The notes under the pieces: generated by a model
The model's database searches: none
The model's input: only the letters and a program-made list of their open reading frames with translations
Told to the model about the DNA's origin: nothing
Translations under genes and position numbers: made by a program
Origin: Caldifarciminota bacterium
Lineage (GTDB): Bacteria; Hydrothermota; Tepidihabitantia; SM23-42
Assembly (NCBI GenBank): GCA_020349965.1
Contig: CP070705.1
Location: forward strand, 1,750,355 to 1,808,357
Length of the DNA: 58,003 nucleotides
Direction of reading: 5' to 3'
Part shown: in pieces, positions 24,759 to 34,379 of the stretch
Layout: each line of letters opens with the position of its first letter
Position numbering within the stretch: position 1 is the stretch's first letter

Positions 24759-26996
24759 CTACGTCTTTGCCTTCAACTCAGCCAAGCGCTTCTTGGCGTC
24801 GATCTTTTCTGTCCGGTCCTCATCCGCGTTCTTCCAGAGATTCAAAAACTTTTCATATTCAAACACGGCCTTATCATTGAGGCTCTTTTCTTCATAAAGT
24901 TTCGCTAAACGGAAATGGTATTTTGGGTGAATGAGACGGCGGTCGTTATTTTCTGTACCAAATCTAACGATTTGCTCATATTGATTAATTGCTTTATCCA
25001 AATTTCCATTTACTAAATACATGCGCGCTGAGATATCCTTTATATAAGGCAGAATATATCGTAAGCCAAAGAATTCATCGATCGCAATCAAATAAGTCTT
25101 CTTAAAGCGATATGGGATTTCTCGTTTTGCATTGATATTTTTTCCTAAAGATTTTTCGGCAATACACATTTCGTCATCAAGAATACCCAGCTGATATTCG
25201 ATTTCACTCTTGTCTCTTGGATCATCGCATTTCGACGTGTATTGCCTTATTTTTGTCATTTTCTGTTTTGCTAATGGCAATTGCTTTTTCGTGATATCTA
25301 CATAACACAGCCAGCAATTAAGATAAGCTTTAAGAAAGTATTGTCTTTTGGGACTTACCTTTATACGATATTTTAAGGCTTCTCGAAAAAACGTTCTGCT
25401 CTTACGATACTTCTTCTTTTCAAAATAGATCCACGCCCGCATTAGTTCGACGCAACTCAAACCTCCAGCATTCTCAACAGTTTTATAGAATTTTTCTGCG
25501 CTCAGCAAGTATTCAAGCGCCTTCTCAAGACTACCAAGCCAATAATTATAAAAACCATACCACATATAAACATGTGCTAACGAACCGGCGAATGTAACTT
25601 TTTCTTGTTCCTGTTTAAGCAGATTATTCATTTCTTCGTAGTTTTCCTGAAATGCATAAATATACGAGAGTTTCAAATTTGTTCTATACATCTTTGGCTC
25701 AATTTTCAACGCGAGTTTAAGATTGCTTATCGCTTTATCCAAATTCCCTATCTGAAAATATATTTCACCGGCAGAATCATAAGCATTAGCATTATCGGGG
25801 CTTAGCTTTTTATATTTTTCGATGCACTCGATTGCTTTTGCGTAATTTCCGAGGTCAGCGTTATCAAAACTAATATAATTCCATATCTCGCTGTCATTAG
25901 GATACAATATTAGTTCCTTTTCGTACTCCTTGAGTGCCTCATTAAGCATATATTTTGTCCGGTATGCAATACCTAACCAGCAATGTGCATTTTTTTCCTT
26001 GGGATACTTACTCAAGAGTATTTTTAATATTTTTATTTGTTTGTCCACATCGCCCTCGATCTCATGCGCATAACGTGATCTTATCCATAATTTCTCTTTT
26101 TCGCTAATATTTTCGGATAGTTGCATAGCTTTTTCGAATAATTCTTTGAATGTTTTCGTATTGCCCGCATATCGATTTATTAAGGCAAGAATATAGTAAG
26201 CCGCGGCGAATGCCGGATCGATTTGTATTGCTTTTTCAAGTAATTCCCTTGCTTTCTCATGGTAGAATTTCTCAAAAGCTTCTTTTCCCTCCAAATAATA
26301 ACTATATGCTTCAATCGATGACGTCGTAACATCGGATATGTGTAATCCACTCTTGTCGATCAAGGATAAGGATAAACCAACACCTTGAGAAATTACACTG
26401 CTCAATTCGTCAATTTGAGTTTCAAGTATGCTATCAATACCTTTTGCCTTTGAATTTGCTGTCTTGAGCAGTTGCTTTGATGATACATCAAGAATCTTCA
26501 GATCAGTCGCAAACATATTACCAGCTTTTGTGAAACATCCCAGCACAATATTATCTACCCCATCCAGCTTGCATAGCTCAAAACCCAGTTTATCATTGAT
26601 TGTTTTAATCTCCTCCTTACCCAGGATTTCCAACAGATCATGCATGCGCTCCCAGGTCATGACACTGAGATACTTTGATTGTTCCAGATTGGTGATCAAT
26701 AGGTTCGGTATTGCTTCAGAAAGGTAATCAAAACTTGTGTCGCCGGTAAGATTCTTGAAGGGCATGACGGCAATGGGCCGGCGTTCGGCAGGTATAGGGA
26801 ATTGTTCTTCGATTACCTTTGCGTATGCCTTTGTATCGATCTTCGTCAGTGTTATTTCAGTTGTGCTGACAACAAACGGGAATCGTCTGGCAAACCTAAC
26901 TTCTTTCTTGGTAAAGGGCACGATGACCTGAAGATAACCAAAGACCAGGGCGATGATGATGCCGACGATGGTGAGTATGAGGGTAATTGGATCCAT
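24759..26996 (-). CDS. FlgO/TolB-like plus TPR membrane protein, paralogue 1 (AT-rich)
   Basis: A 745-residue protein. One N-terminal transmembrane helix (about 4-28, ITLILTIVGIIIALVFGYLQV) is followed at ~73-215 by a FlgO/TolB-N-like domain (IAVMPFKNLTGDTSFDYLSEAIPNLLITNLEQ..., VMTWERMHDLLEILGKEE). A long array of TPR repeats (~225-740) ends in the shared KIDAKKRLAELKAK. It lacks the second, basic-flanked membrane helix of its two paralogues. The TPR centre is clearly more AT-rich and more lysine/isoleucine-rich than the neighbours, while both ends match them, suggesting a mosaic or diverged gene. It is last in a seven-gene minus-strand operon, 6 bases after paralogue 2, with no ribosome-binding site of its own. 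Role unknown; a cell-envelope scaffold is inferred. Confidence 0.85.
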   Translation of the reverse strand: MDPITLILTIVGIIIALVFGYLQVIVPFTKKEVRFARRFPFVVSTTEITLTKIDTKAYAKVIEEQFPIPAERRPIAVMPFKNLTGDTSFDYLSEAIPNLLITNLEQSKYLSVMTWERMHDLLEILGKEEIKTINDKLGFELCKLDGVDNIVLGCFTKAGNMFATDLKILDVSSKQLLKTANSKAKGIDSILETQIDELSSVISQGVGLSLSLIDKSGLHISDVTTSSIEAYSYYLEGKEAFEKFYHEKARELLEKAIQIDPAFAAAYYILALINRYAGNTKTFKELFEKAMQLSENISEKEKLWIRSRYAHEIEGDVDKQIKILKILLSKYPKEKNAHCWLGIAYRTKYMLNEALKEYEKELILYPNDSEIWNYISFDNADLGNYAKAIECIEKYKKLSPDNANAYDSAGEIYFQIGNLDKAISNLKLALKIEPKMYRTNLKLSYIYAFQENYEEMNNLLKQEQEKVTFAGSLAHVYMWYGFYNYWLGSLEKALEYLLSAEKFYKTVENAGGLSCVELMRAWIYFEKKKYRKSRTFFREALKYRIKVSPKRQYFLKAYLNCWLCYVDITKKQLPLAKQKMTKIRQYTSKCDDPRDKSEIEYQLGILDDEMCIAEKSLGKNINAKREIPYRFKKTYLIAIDEFFGLRYILPYIKDISARMYLVNGNLDKAINQYEQIVRFGTENNDRRLIHPKYHFRLAKLYEEKSLNDKAVFEYEKFLNLWKNADEDRTEKIDAKKRLAELKAKT

Positions 26997-27002
26997 GATT
27001 GC

Positions 27003-29279
27003 TTATCTTGCCTTCAACTCAGCCAAACGTTTCTTGGCGTCGATGAACTCCGGCCGGTCAGCATCTGCGGTCTTCCAGATGTCGAGAAATTTTTGGTATT
27101 GCTGGATCGCCTTTGCTTTTAGATCCCGTTGGTCATACAGTTTTGCCAGCTCATAACGCCAGAGAGGACGGATGAGGCAGCGGCCCCGTTTATTCGGGTC
27201 AGGGTCAGTCAGCCGTTCGTATTCAAGGATGGCTCGGTTAATATCGCCTTTCTTGATGTAAGCGCGCGCGGCTACATCTACGGCGAAAAAATTCTCAAAG
27301 AATATATTGGTTCTATTTGGGTCGTGCACAATGGCCCCTGACGCCTTCTGACCTAACGCGATGGCCTTGTCCACCGAATCTTCAGCGAGCAAGAGTTCGG
27401 CGTATAGAGCATGTTGATACATACGCATTTCTTCTCTGTCCCGAGAGATGATGATATCAGGCAGTAGAGAATCTATGATAGCGAGCCTCGTTCTTGCTGA
27501 ATTATGCTGTTCCTGCTTCAGGTCGATAATTGCCAGGCAAAAGTTAGAGTCTACTACGGATAATGCCGGGTCGTGCCAACCTGCCTGATAGCCACAAAAC
27601 CTCAAGTAATCACGACTTCGTTCATACTCCTGCACACTGTAGTACACCCATCCCCTTACCCATTCTGTAACCGCCTTATCTTCTTCAAATTCTGTTGGGG
27701 ACAGTATGTGTTTAATCGTGTCGAGATCGTTGATGGCTTGGTGAAAGTTGCCCAAGTGTGCGTCATAGAAAGCCTTGCGGCGATATCCATGTGCTTTAAT
27801 ACCAGGAGAGGGTGCCACGGTGATATTTTGCCCTATCCATTTTAATGCTCCTTCATAGTCTTCCTGTAAAGCGTGAATGTAGGCGATCTTCAGATTCGCA
27901 TCCCAAAAATCAGGTTTGACATATATCGCTTCCATGTATTTTGCCAGCGCATCATCCAGCCGTCCCATCTGAAAATAGAGATCGCCCATGGAATCGAACG
28001 GGTTGGCATCGCCGGGGAAAGTCGCTGCATAGAATTTGAAATATTCTATCGCCTTATCATAATCACCAATCTCGGTATATATATACGCGAGATCCATTAT
28101 TGACCAGCCATATGTTGGATCAAGCGCCAGGGCGATTTTGCTTTCTTTGATTGCTGCGCCATAATCTTTCTCAACCGCCCAGTAATAGACACCTAAGAAA
28201 CGGTGCGCGCGCTTGTCTTTGGGATATTTCTTCGGCAATAACTTGAGGATACGAAATCTTGTCTCTAGATCGTTTTCTATATCGCGTGCGTACCAGGCAT
28301 CGATCCAGAGTTTTTCTCTGTCGGTTGCCTTATGGGACAATGCCTTAGCTTTTTTGAGCGCCTCAGTATATGCTTCACCATAATCCAATCCTCCGAATGC
28401 GAAGGCGAGATAGAGATAGGCAGAAGCAAAGGTTGAGTCAATCTCAATCGCTTTCTCCAGATACCGTGCTGCCTCTTCAAAGTAGAACTTCTCATATTCG
28501 TCGCGGCCGCGCAGGAAGTAGTTGTAGGCTTCCATTGAGTTAGTAGTCACATCTTCAATGTTGAACTTGGTCGTTTCTATCACCCGTTCATATCTACTCA
28601 CACCCCTGGCAATATCCTTGCTCAGTTCATCGATCTGGGTTTTCAGGATGCTGGCAACACCCTCGCCGTCTGAACTGACGCTCTTAAGCAGTTTCTTGCT
28701 TCTGACATCGAGCACCTTTGCCTCGGTGACAAACATGTTCCCGGCCTTGGTAAAACTGCCGATGACAATTGCGTGAATATCATCCATTTCGCAGATCTCA
28801 AAACCCAGATCTTCGTCCACCGCACGCGCGTCTTCTTTGCCGAGGATTTTCAATAGGTCGTGCATGCGTTCCCAAGTCATGATGCTGAGATGCTTTGACT
28901 GCTCCAAATTGGTAATGAGCAGATTGGGTATCGCCGCGCAGAGGTAATCGAATTGCTCGTCGCCGGTGCGATTGGTGAAATTGATGACAGCGATCGGTAC
29001 CTGCTCGATCGCCTTGGCCTGGAAGACAAGAAATCGTATGAGTACAAACAGAATTATCAGAATCCCGATTGCCAACCCAGGGATGAGGAAACGTTTTCTC
29101 TTTTTCTTCTTGCGTCGGTGTGGTTTTGCTGCAGGGGCCGCTTCGGCAGTTTCCACAAAGGGAAAGCGGCGCGAAAACCTCACTTCGCCCTTGATGAACG
29201 GCACCACAACCTGCAAATAACCAAAGATTATTGCGATGATGATGCCAAGAATAGTAAGCAAGAGGAATATGAGTTCCAT
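27003..29279 (-). CDS. FlgO/TolB-like plus TPR membrane protein, paralogue 2
   Basis: A 758-residue protein. A transmembrane helix at ~3-27 is followed by a basic cluster (HRRKKKKRKR) and a second transmembrane helix at ~68-90 (LIPGLAIGILIILFVLIRFLVF). Next come the FlgO/TolB-N-like domain (IAVINFTNRTGDEQFDYLCAAIPNLLITN..., ~97-235) and about twelve TPR units to residue ~745. TolB-N/FlgO-like domains before TPRs are also seen in adenylate-cyclase-type and kinase-type receptors; no catalytic domain is present here. The N-terminal ~270 residues are nearly identical to paralogue 3 while the TPR part has diverged. It lies 14 bases after the TonB-receptor gene. Confidence 0.88.
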   Translation of the reverse strand: MELIFLLLTILGIIIAIIFGYLQVVVPFIKGEVRFSRRFPFVETAEAAPAAKPHRRKKKKRKRFLIPGLAIGILIILFVLIRFLVFQAKAIEQVPIAVINFTNRTGDEQFDYLCAAIPNLLITNLEQSKHLSIMTWERMHDLLKILGKEDARAVDEDLGFEICEMDDIHAIVIGSFTKAGNMFVTEAKVLDVRSKKLLKSVSSDGEGVASILKTQIDELSKDIARGVSRYERVIETTKFNIEDVTTNSMEAYNYFLRGRDEYEKFYFEEAARYLEKAIEIDSTFASAYLYLAFAFGGLDYGEAYTEALKKAKALSHKATDREKLWIDAWYARDIENDLETRFRILKLLPKKYPKDKRAHRFLGVYYWAVEKDYGAAIKESKIALALDPTYGWSIMDLAYIYTEIGDYDKAIEYFKFYAATFPGDANPFDSMGDLYFQMGRLDDALAKYMEAIYVKPDFWDANLKIAYIHALQEDYEGALKWIGQNITVAPSPGIKAHGYRRKAFYDAHLGNFHQAINDLDTIKHILSPTEFEEDKAVTEWVRGWVYYSVQEYERSRDYLRFCGYQAGWHDPALSVVDSNFCLAIIDLKQEQHNSARTRLAIIDSLLPDIIISRDREEMRMYQHALYAELLLAEDSVDKAIALGQKASGAIVHDPNRTNIFFENFFAVDVAARAYIKKGDINRAILEYERLTDPDPNKRGRCLIRPLWRYELAKLYDQRDLKAKAIQQYQKFLDIWKTADADRPEFIDAKKRLAELKAR

Positions 29280-29293
29280 ATCAGGTTATCTTC

Positions 29294-32041
29294 TTAGAAT
29301 TCGATGCCAATACCAACCTGTGCCCTGAATCCGTGGTTATAATACACCGGATTTTCATAATAGTCAGCGAGCATGTCAATCCACTCCTGTTTGTATTCGA
29401 TTGGTGTGATTAGACCGTCGTGGCTGTGGTCAGCCTGCGGTGAATAATAGTAGCTCGATATTGAGACGTTGCCAAACTGGTCAAGAGGCGGCTCAGGATC
29501 ACCGTGGTCATCAGGTTTGCCAGTTGTGCTGTAGACATACAGCACCTGCTCTGTGTTAAAAAGGTTGTAGATGATACCGTTAAGAACAAGATCTATCGGA
29601 CCGATTGAAAAACGTCGTCGGAGTCTGAGATCGACATTCCAGAACCCGGGCATGCGCGCGGAATTCTCTTCACCGAGCAGGTTACCGCGCAGATCTCTTG
29701 GTGTGTATGGAAAGCCGGAATGGAAAGCTATGACAATTGAACTTAGGAAATCTTGGAGCGGTACAAAGAAGAAATTTCCAGGCAGCTCGACATCAATATT
29801 AGCATGTATCGAATGCCTTTCGTCAAAATCCAACCAGTGGTCAATGACCGGAACAGATGTTCCATAGTACCAATTGTCGTACCACCATTCTGTTGCATCG
29901 GCAGCAGTGCCTTTGGCGAATTGCAGGGTGTAGTTGATACCCAATGCCCACATGTTCGACATCTGCTTGTTCAAGTTTATTTCAAATCCCTTTACGTTGC
30001 CGTAATCAACATTTACGTAATGAATGTAGGAGCTCGGAATTGCCAGAACCTCACGTATCTGAAGCAGATCGTATATGTCCTTGAAGTATGCAGTGAAGCC
30101 AAAGGCAACATCATCGGTCAATAGGGTTTCTAAGCCAATTTCATACATTACAGTCCTCTGTGGTTCAAGCGTTATGTTGCCTATAAAATTACCTCGGTAT
30201 ACTTGTATTCTCACGGGTGCGATCGTATCTGTCCACAAATAATAAGGATCAAAGTAAGGAAATTGAAAATAATGGCCGTAGTTGAAACGGAATTTCATAC
30301 GGTCAGTTACAGGCAGTGAGATACCAATCCGGGGTGAAATCGTATGATTTATTTTTGAACGCAAAATTGAATCATTCTCCCAGTCAGTCGGTGCGGCATA
30401 AGTAAAAGCCTTGGGGTCAAAATAGTCAAATCGTACACCTAAACGGGCAATGAGACCGCCAAAGTCCATCTTATCTTGGATAAAAGAAGCGATTTTATAG
30501 GGACGTTTATCGTAATAGTCCCAGCTCTCGATTATCCGCATTGAACCACGATAGGGGAATATACACCTATATCTGACAAAATCGAGTCCAGTCTTTAGCT
30601 CATGAACCTTGCCACTGGAGTGTGTCAGATCGAAACGCATTTGATAATCATCGTTCTGCCGATAAAACCACCGGTTATAATCACCATAGGTAAAAAACCA
30701 CCCGTCCATGCCATAGGGGCTATGACGCAGGGCAAGAATGCCGGTGTTATCCGGTTCGATGTGATACTGCAAGACACTGTCTACGAGCACGTCTCGTACT
30801 GGCAGAGTACCGTCAAGAATATAGTCTATTAAGTGCTCGGCCTTCAATCGATAGTCATCATACCATTGCCTGCCGGCCGAATCTTCCCATGCGTAATCGC
30901 GCGCGCCCAGGGCGCGTTCGTAGTGTGTAATTCCCGCATTCAAAGAAACGAGGGTTTTCGGCGTTATCATATAGTTTACCTTTCCCGAGGCCATCCAATT
31001 CTTTATTCGATTCATCGGTTTACTGTCAGAATACTTTGCCGTGTTAGGATCGTCTGTATATCTATCCCAGTATATCCACTGCCTGCGCTCATTGAATCCG
31101 CTGAGTGTAATCTTACCCTTTGCATTGGGCAGAAGATAAGATAACCTTGCCTGTGCCCGGTAATCCATGCGCGGAGACGGAACCTTATAACGTGCTTCCT
31201 GGTACGCATCGGTCAGCATCAGTTCGCCAGATAAGAAATAGCGGATGCGTGAGGCCAGGAGCGTGGGCCCGCCTAAGGAGAATTCATAGCGGTTATAGCC
31301 GTAGTGCACGCGGTCATGTCCCGAAAATATCTCATCCGTATAATAATGTAGTGCACCGGTGTGTTTAATGCCGCCTTCTTTGGTTGCGATGTTGACGATG
31401 CCGGACAGGGCATCGCCGTATTCAGCATCGAACCCGCCGCTCACCATGGTAATTTCTTCTACGGTCGAGTAACTCAGTATTGCTGATTGTTGACCGTAAT
31501 AAGGTTCCCTTGCGATAATGCCGTCTACATAGTACATGACTTCGTCAGGTCTTCCGCCGCGGACGTGCGTGCCACGGTAACTCTGCACAACACCGGGTTG
31601 AAGACCGACGATTTCATCGAGTGTCGTCGCGGGCAAGCGCTTCATTTCATCTGCGGTGACGGCGCGGCTCGTTGAGGTCTCGGAAACGATGATCATCGGC
31701 CGCTCGGCTACTGAGGTAATCCCACCGACCTCAATGACTGCCGGTGACAGGCGGAAGTTTAGGCGTGTGATCTGATCCGCATGCACGACGACGCTGATGT
31801 ATTCGTATGGTGTATAACCGATGTATGATGCGGAGATCGCATAGGTTCCAACTGGCACATAGAGGACTGCGTATGCACCATTTTCGTCGGTTGCCGCGCC
31901 ACATTCTGTTCCTGTGACCATTACGTCAGCGCCAGCGAGTGGGTTGCCGGTTTCACGGTCAACTATCCTGCCGGTAATCCGGCCAAAATCGCCGGCAAGA
32001 AGAAGACCGCAAGCAGTGAAAATGCATAATATTGATCTCAT
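29294..32041 (-). CDS. TonB-dependent outer-membrane receptor with CarboxypepD_reg domain
   Basis: A 915-residue protein. Signal peptide 1-17, then a carboxypeptidase-regulatory-like domain (~20-105: GRITGRIVDRETGNPLAGADVMVTGT...). A plug domain (~120-225) has MKRLPATTLDEIVGLQPGVV, RGGRPDEVMYYVDGI and GGFDAEYGDALSGIVNIATKEG. A ~22-strand beta-barrel ends in the terminal Phe of outer-membrane proteins (VGIGIEF). It imports or transduces for an unknown ligand using the proton-motive force through TonB/ExbBD, none of which is in the window. The ribosome-binding site is GAAGGAGGCGGACC. It lies between two FlgO/TPR paralogues in one operon, 12 and 14 bases from them, so the TPR proteins probably act with it. 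Confidence 0.95.
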   Translation of the reverse strand: MRSILCIFTACGLLLAGDFGRITGRIVDRETGNPLAGADVMVTGTECGAATDENGAYAVLYVPVGTYAISASYIGYTPYEYISVVVHADQITRLNFRLSPAVIEVGGITSVAERPMIIVSETSTSRAVTADEMKRLPATTLDEIVGLQPGVVQSYRGTHVRGGRPDEVMYYVDGIIAREPYYGQQSAILSYSTVEEITMVSGGFDAEYGDALSGIVNIATKEGGIKHTGALHYYTDEIFSGHDRVHYGYNRYEFSLGGPTLLASRIRYFLSGELMLTDAYQEARYKVPSPRMDYRAQARLSYLLPNAKGKITLSGFNERRQWIYWDRYTDDPNTAKYSDSKPMNRIKNWMASGKVNYMITPKTLVSLNAGITHYERALGARDYAWEDSAGRQWYDDYRLKAEHLIDYILDGTLPVRDVLVDSVLQYHIEPDNTGILALRHSPYGMDGWFFTYGDYNRWFYRQNDDYQMRFDLTHSSGKVHELKTGLDFVRYRCIFPYRGSMRIIESWDYYDKRPYKIASFIQDKMDFGGLIARLGVRFDYFDPKAFTYAAPTDWENDSILRSKINHTISPRIGISLPVTDRMKFRFNYGHYFQFPYFDPYYLWTDTIAPVRIQVYRGNFIGNITLEPQRTVMYEIGLETLLTDDVAFGFTAYFKDIYDLLQIREVLAIPSSYIHYVNVDYGNVKGFEINLNKQMSNMWALGINYTLQFAKGTAADATEWWYDNWYYGTSVPVIDHWLDFDERHSIHANIDVELPGNFFFVPLQDFLSSIVIAFHSGFPYTPRDLRGNLLGEENSARMPGFWNVDLRLRRRFSIGPIDLVLNGIIYNLFNTEQVLYVYSTTGKPDDHGDPEPPLDQFGNVSISSYYYSPQADHSHDGLITPIEYKQEWIDMLADYYENPVYYNHGFRAQVGIGIEF

Positions 32042-32053
32042 GGTCCGCCTCCT

Positions 32054-34327
32054 TCACAGACTGGTGGCCATCAACTTTGCCAGCCTTTTCTTTGCATCGA
32101 TCTTTTCTGGCCGGTTCTCATCCGTGTTTTTCCAGATGTTGAGGAATTTCTCGTATTGTTCGATTGCTTTTGTTCTAAGACCTTTTTCTTCGTATAATTT
32201 GGCCAGTTCGTAGTGCCAGGTTGGACGTATAAGGCACCGTCCTCGTTTATTGGGATCAGGATCAGTCAATCGTTCGTACTCAAGGATGGCTTTATCAAAG
32301 TTGCCCATTCTACAAAAGGCTCTGGCTCCTACGGTTCTGTCAAATGGTTGGTGTACCCCGTATATCATCTCTGCTGGTGCAATATCTATTTCGAATTTCG
32401 GTTTCTCTTCAAATACTACGATGGCTTTTTCGAGTGAATCCTGTGCGAGCAGTAGTTCAGCGTAGAGAAGGCTGTAGCAAAATTGCGCTGGATCTGTGTA
32501 CCAAGTAGACACATTAGGTAATATGGATCTGATTGTAGCAAGTGTTGTCTTTGCCGAATCAAGATTCTTCTGTTTCAACAATGTTAACCCTAGGTAATAA
32601 TTGTATAGGACAGTATTGGCCGGTATTTTAGGGAATTTCGGATAGCAGTTCTCAAGATATTTGCGACTCAGCTCAAGCTTGCCAAGATCATGATATATCA
32701 GTGCTCTCGCCATACCTACGAGTCCCATTCCCATCTCAAATTCAGTTGGTTTGAGTAGATTTTCTGCTGTATCGAGATTGGCGAAGGCTCGATCGAAATT
32801 CCCTAATAAGTAGTAGTAGAATGATTTTTGCTGGTAGCCGCCCATTTGCACACTTGGAGATTGAGCGACGGCGATAAAATGGTCGACCCATTCTATTGCT
32901 GCAGCATAATCTTCCCTTAGCGCGTAAAGGTAAGCCATCTTTCCACATGAAAAATAGAAATTCGGTCTAGCAAATAACGCTTCTTTGTATTGAGCAAGCG
33001 CATCTTCAAGTTTCCCCATTCGAAAATAGAGGTCACCCATAGAATCGAACGGATTGGCATCGCCCGGTGACACGGCTGCGTACCGCTTGAAATATTCGAT
33101 TGCCTTTACATAATCTCCCAGAGTGGTGTTTAAATAGGCCGTTCTACGCAAGGCTGCTCCATAGTGTGGATCAAGTTCCAGTGCTTTGTGTAACTCTTCT
33201 ATCGCTTTGTTGAACAGCTCCTTTGATTCGTAATAACGGGATATTCGTATGTATACGTTCTTTTCTTTGGGATATTTTTTTGCCAGTTGTTTGAGGATGC
33301 GTAATCTTTTCTCCGGTTCTTCTTCTATAACACCTGCGTATGATGCCATGATATATAGTCTCTCTTTCTCGCTGACAAGATCCGAGAATGCGTAGGCCTT
33401 TTCAAGGATTTCATTGGATTCTTTATAATCGTTCAGCATATCATATGTCCAGGCAAGATAGAGGTAAGCAGAAGCAAAAGTAGAATCGAGCTCAATTGCC
33501 TTCCGGAGGAATTTTTTAGCATCGTCAAAATAGAATTTCTCATAATCGTCTCTGCCCCTCAGGAAGTAATTGTAGGCGTCCATAGAGGTAGTAGTTACGT
33601 CGACAATGTTGAACTTCGTTGTTTCAATTACGCGCTCGTATCGGCTCACGCCTCGCGCAATATCCTTGCTCAGTTCGTCGATCTGGGTCTTCAGGATACT
33701 GGCAACGCCTTCGCCGTCCGAGCTGACGCTCTTGAGCAGTTTCTTGGTTTGGACATCGAGCACCTTTGCCTCGGTGACAAAGGTGTTCCCGGCCTTGGTA
33801 AAACTACCGATGACGATAGTATGAATATCATCCATTTTGCAGATCTCAAAGCCCAAGTTCTCATCGACCGTAGGCGTGTCTTCTTTGCCGAGGACTTTCA
33901 ATAGATCGTGCATTCGCTCCCAGGTCATGATACTGAGGTGCTTTGATTGCTCTAAGTTGGTGATCAGCAGATTCGGGATCGCCGCGCAGAGATAGTCGAA
34001 TTGTTCGTCACCTGTGCGGTTGGTGAAATTGATCACGGCGATGGGTACCCGCTCGATCGCCTTGGCCTGGAAGATGAGGAATCTAATGAGTACAAAAATG
34101 ATTATCAGAATCCCGATTGCTAAACCGGGGATGAGGAAGCGTTTTCGCTTCTTCTTTTTGCGCCGGCGCGGCTTTGTGGCAGCCACGGCTTCGGCGCTTT
34201 CCACAAAGGGAAAGCGGCGCGAAAACTTTACTTCGCCCTTGATGAACGGCACCACCACCTGCAAATAACCAAAAATCACAGCAACTATAATACCTAGGAT
34301 TGTGAGGAATAATGATATTATGTCCAC
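32054..34327 (-). CDS. FlgO/TolB-like plus TPR membrane protein, paralogue 3
   Basis: A 757-residue protein starting with GTG at 34327 behind AGGAGATCA. The architecture is the same as paralogue 2: transmembrane helix ~3-27, basic linker RRRKKKKRKR, second transmembrane helix ~68-90, FlgO/TolB-N-like domain ~97-235 (IAVINFTNRTGDEQFDYL..., MTWERMHDLLKVLGKE), then TPRs to ~745 and the shared end KIDAKKRLAKL. DNA identity with paralogue 2 is very high over the first ~800 bases and in short TPR blocks (for example around 33010-33070 and 27970-28020), a pattern expected from gene conversion. It is the first of the three paralogues to be transcribed, 52 bases after the protease gene. Confidence 0.88.
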   Translation of the reverse strand: MDIISLFLTILGIIVAVIFGYLQVVVPFIKGEVKFSRRFPFVESAEAVAATKPRRRKKKKRKRFLIPGLAIGILIIIFVLIRFLIFQAKAIERVPIAVINFTNRTGDEQFDYLCAAIPNLLITNLEQSKHLSIMTWERMHDLLKVLGKEDTPTVDENLGFEICKMDDIHTIVIGSFTKAGNTFVTEAKVLDVQTKKLLKSVSSDGEGVASILKTQIDELSKDIARGVSRYERVIETTKFNIVDVTTTSMDAYNYFLRGRDDYEKFYFDDAKKFLRKAIELDSTFASAYLYLAWTYDMLNDYKESNEILEKAYAFSDLVSEKERLYIMASYAGVIEEEPEKRLRILKQLAKKYPKEKNVYIRISRYYESKELFNKAIEELHKALELDPHYGAALRRTAYLNTTLGDYVKAIEYFKRYAAVSPGDANPFDSMGDLYFRMGKLEDALAQYKEALFARPNFYFSCGKMAYLYALREDYAAAIEWVDHFIAVAQSPSVQMGGYQQKSFYYYLLGNFDRAFANLDTAENLLKPTEFEMGMGLVGMARALIYHDLGKLELSRKYLENCYPKFPKIPANTVLYNYYLGLTLLKQKNLDSAKTTLATIRSILPNVSTWYTDPAQFCYSLLYAELLLAQDSLEKAIVVFEEKPKFEIDIAPAEMIYGVHQPFDRTVGARAFCRMGNFDKAILEYERLTDPDPNKRGRCLIRPTWHYELAKLYEEKGLRTKAIEQYEKFLNIWKNTDENRPEKIDAKKRLAKLMATSL

Positions 34328-34379
34328 TGATCTCCTGACGCTTAAGTTAGTGCATAGCTGCCTAAAACTCTCGATGTAC

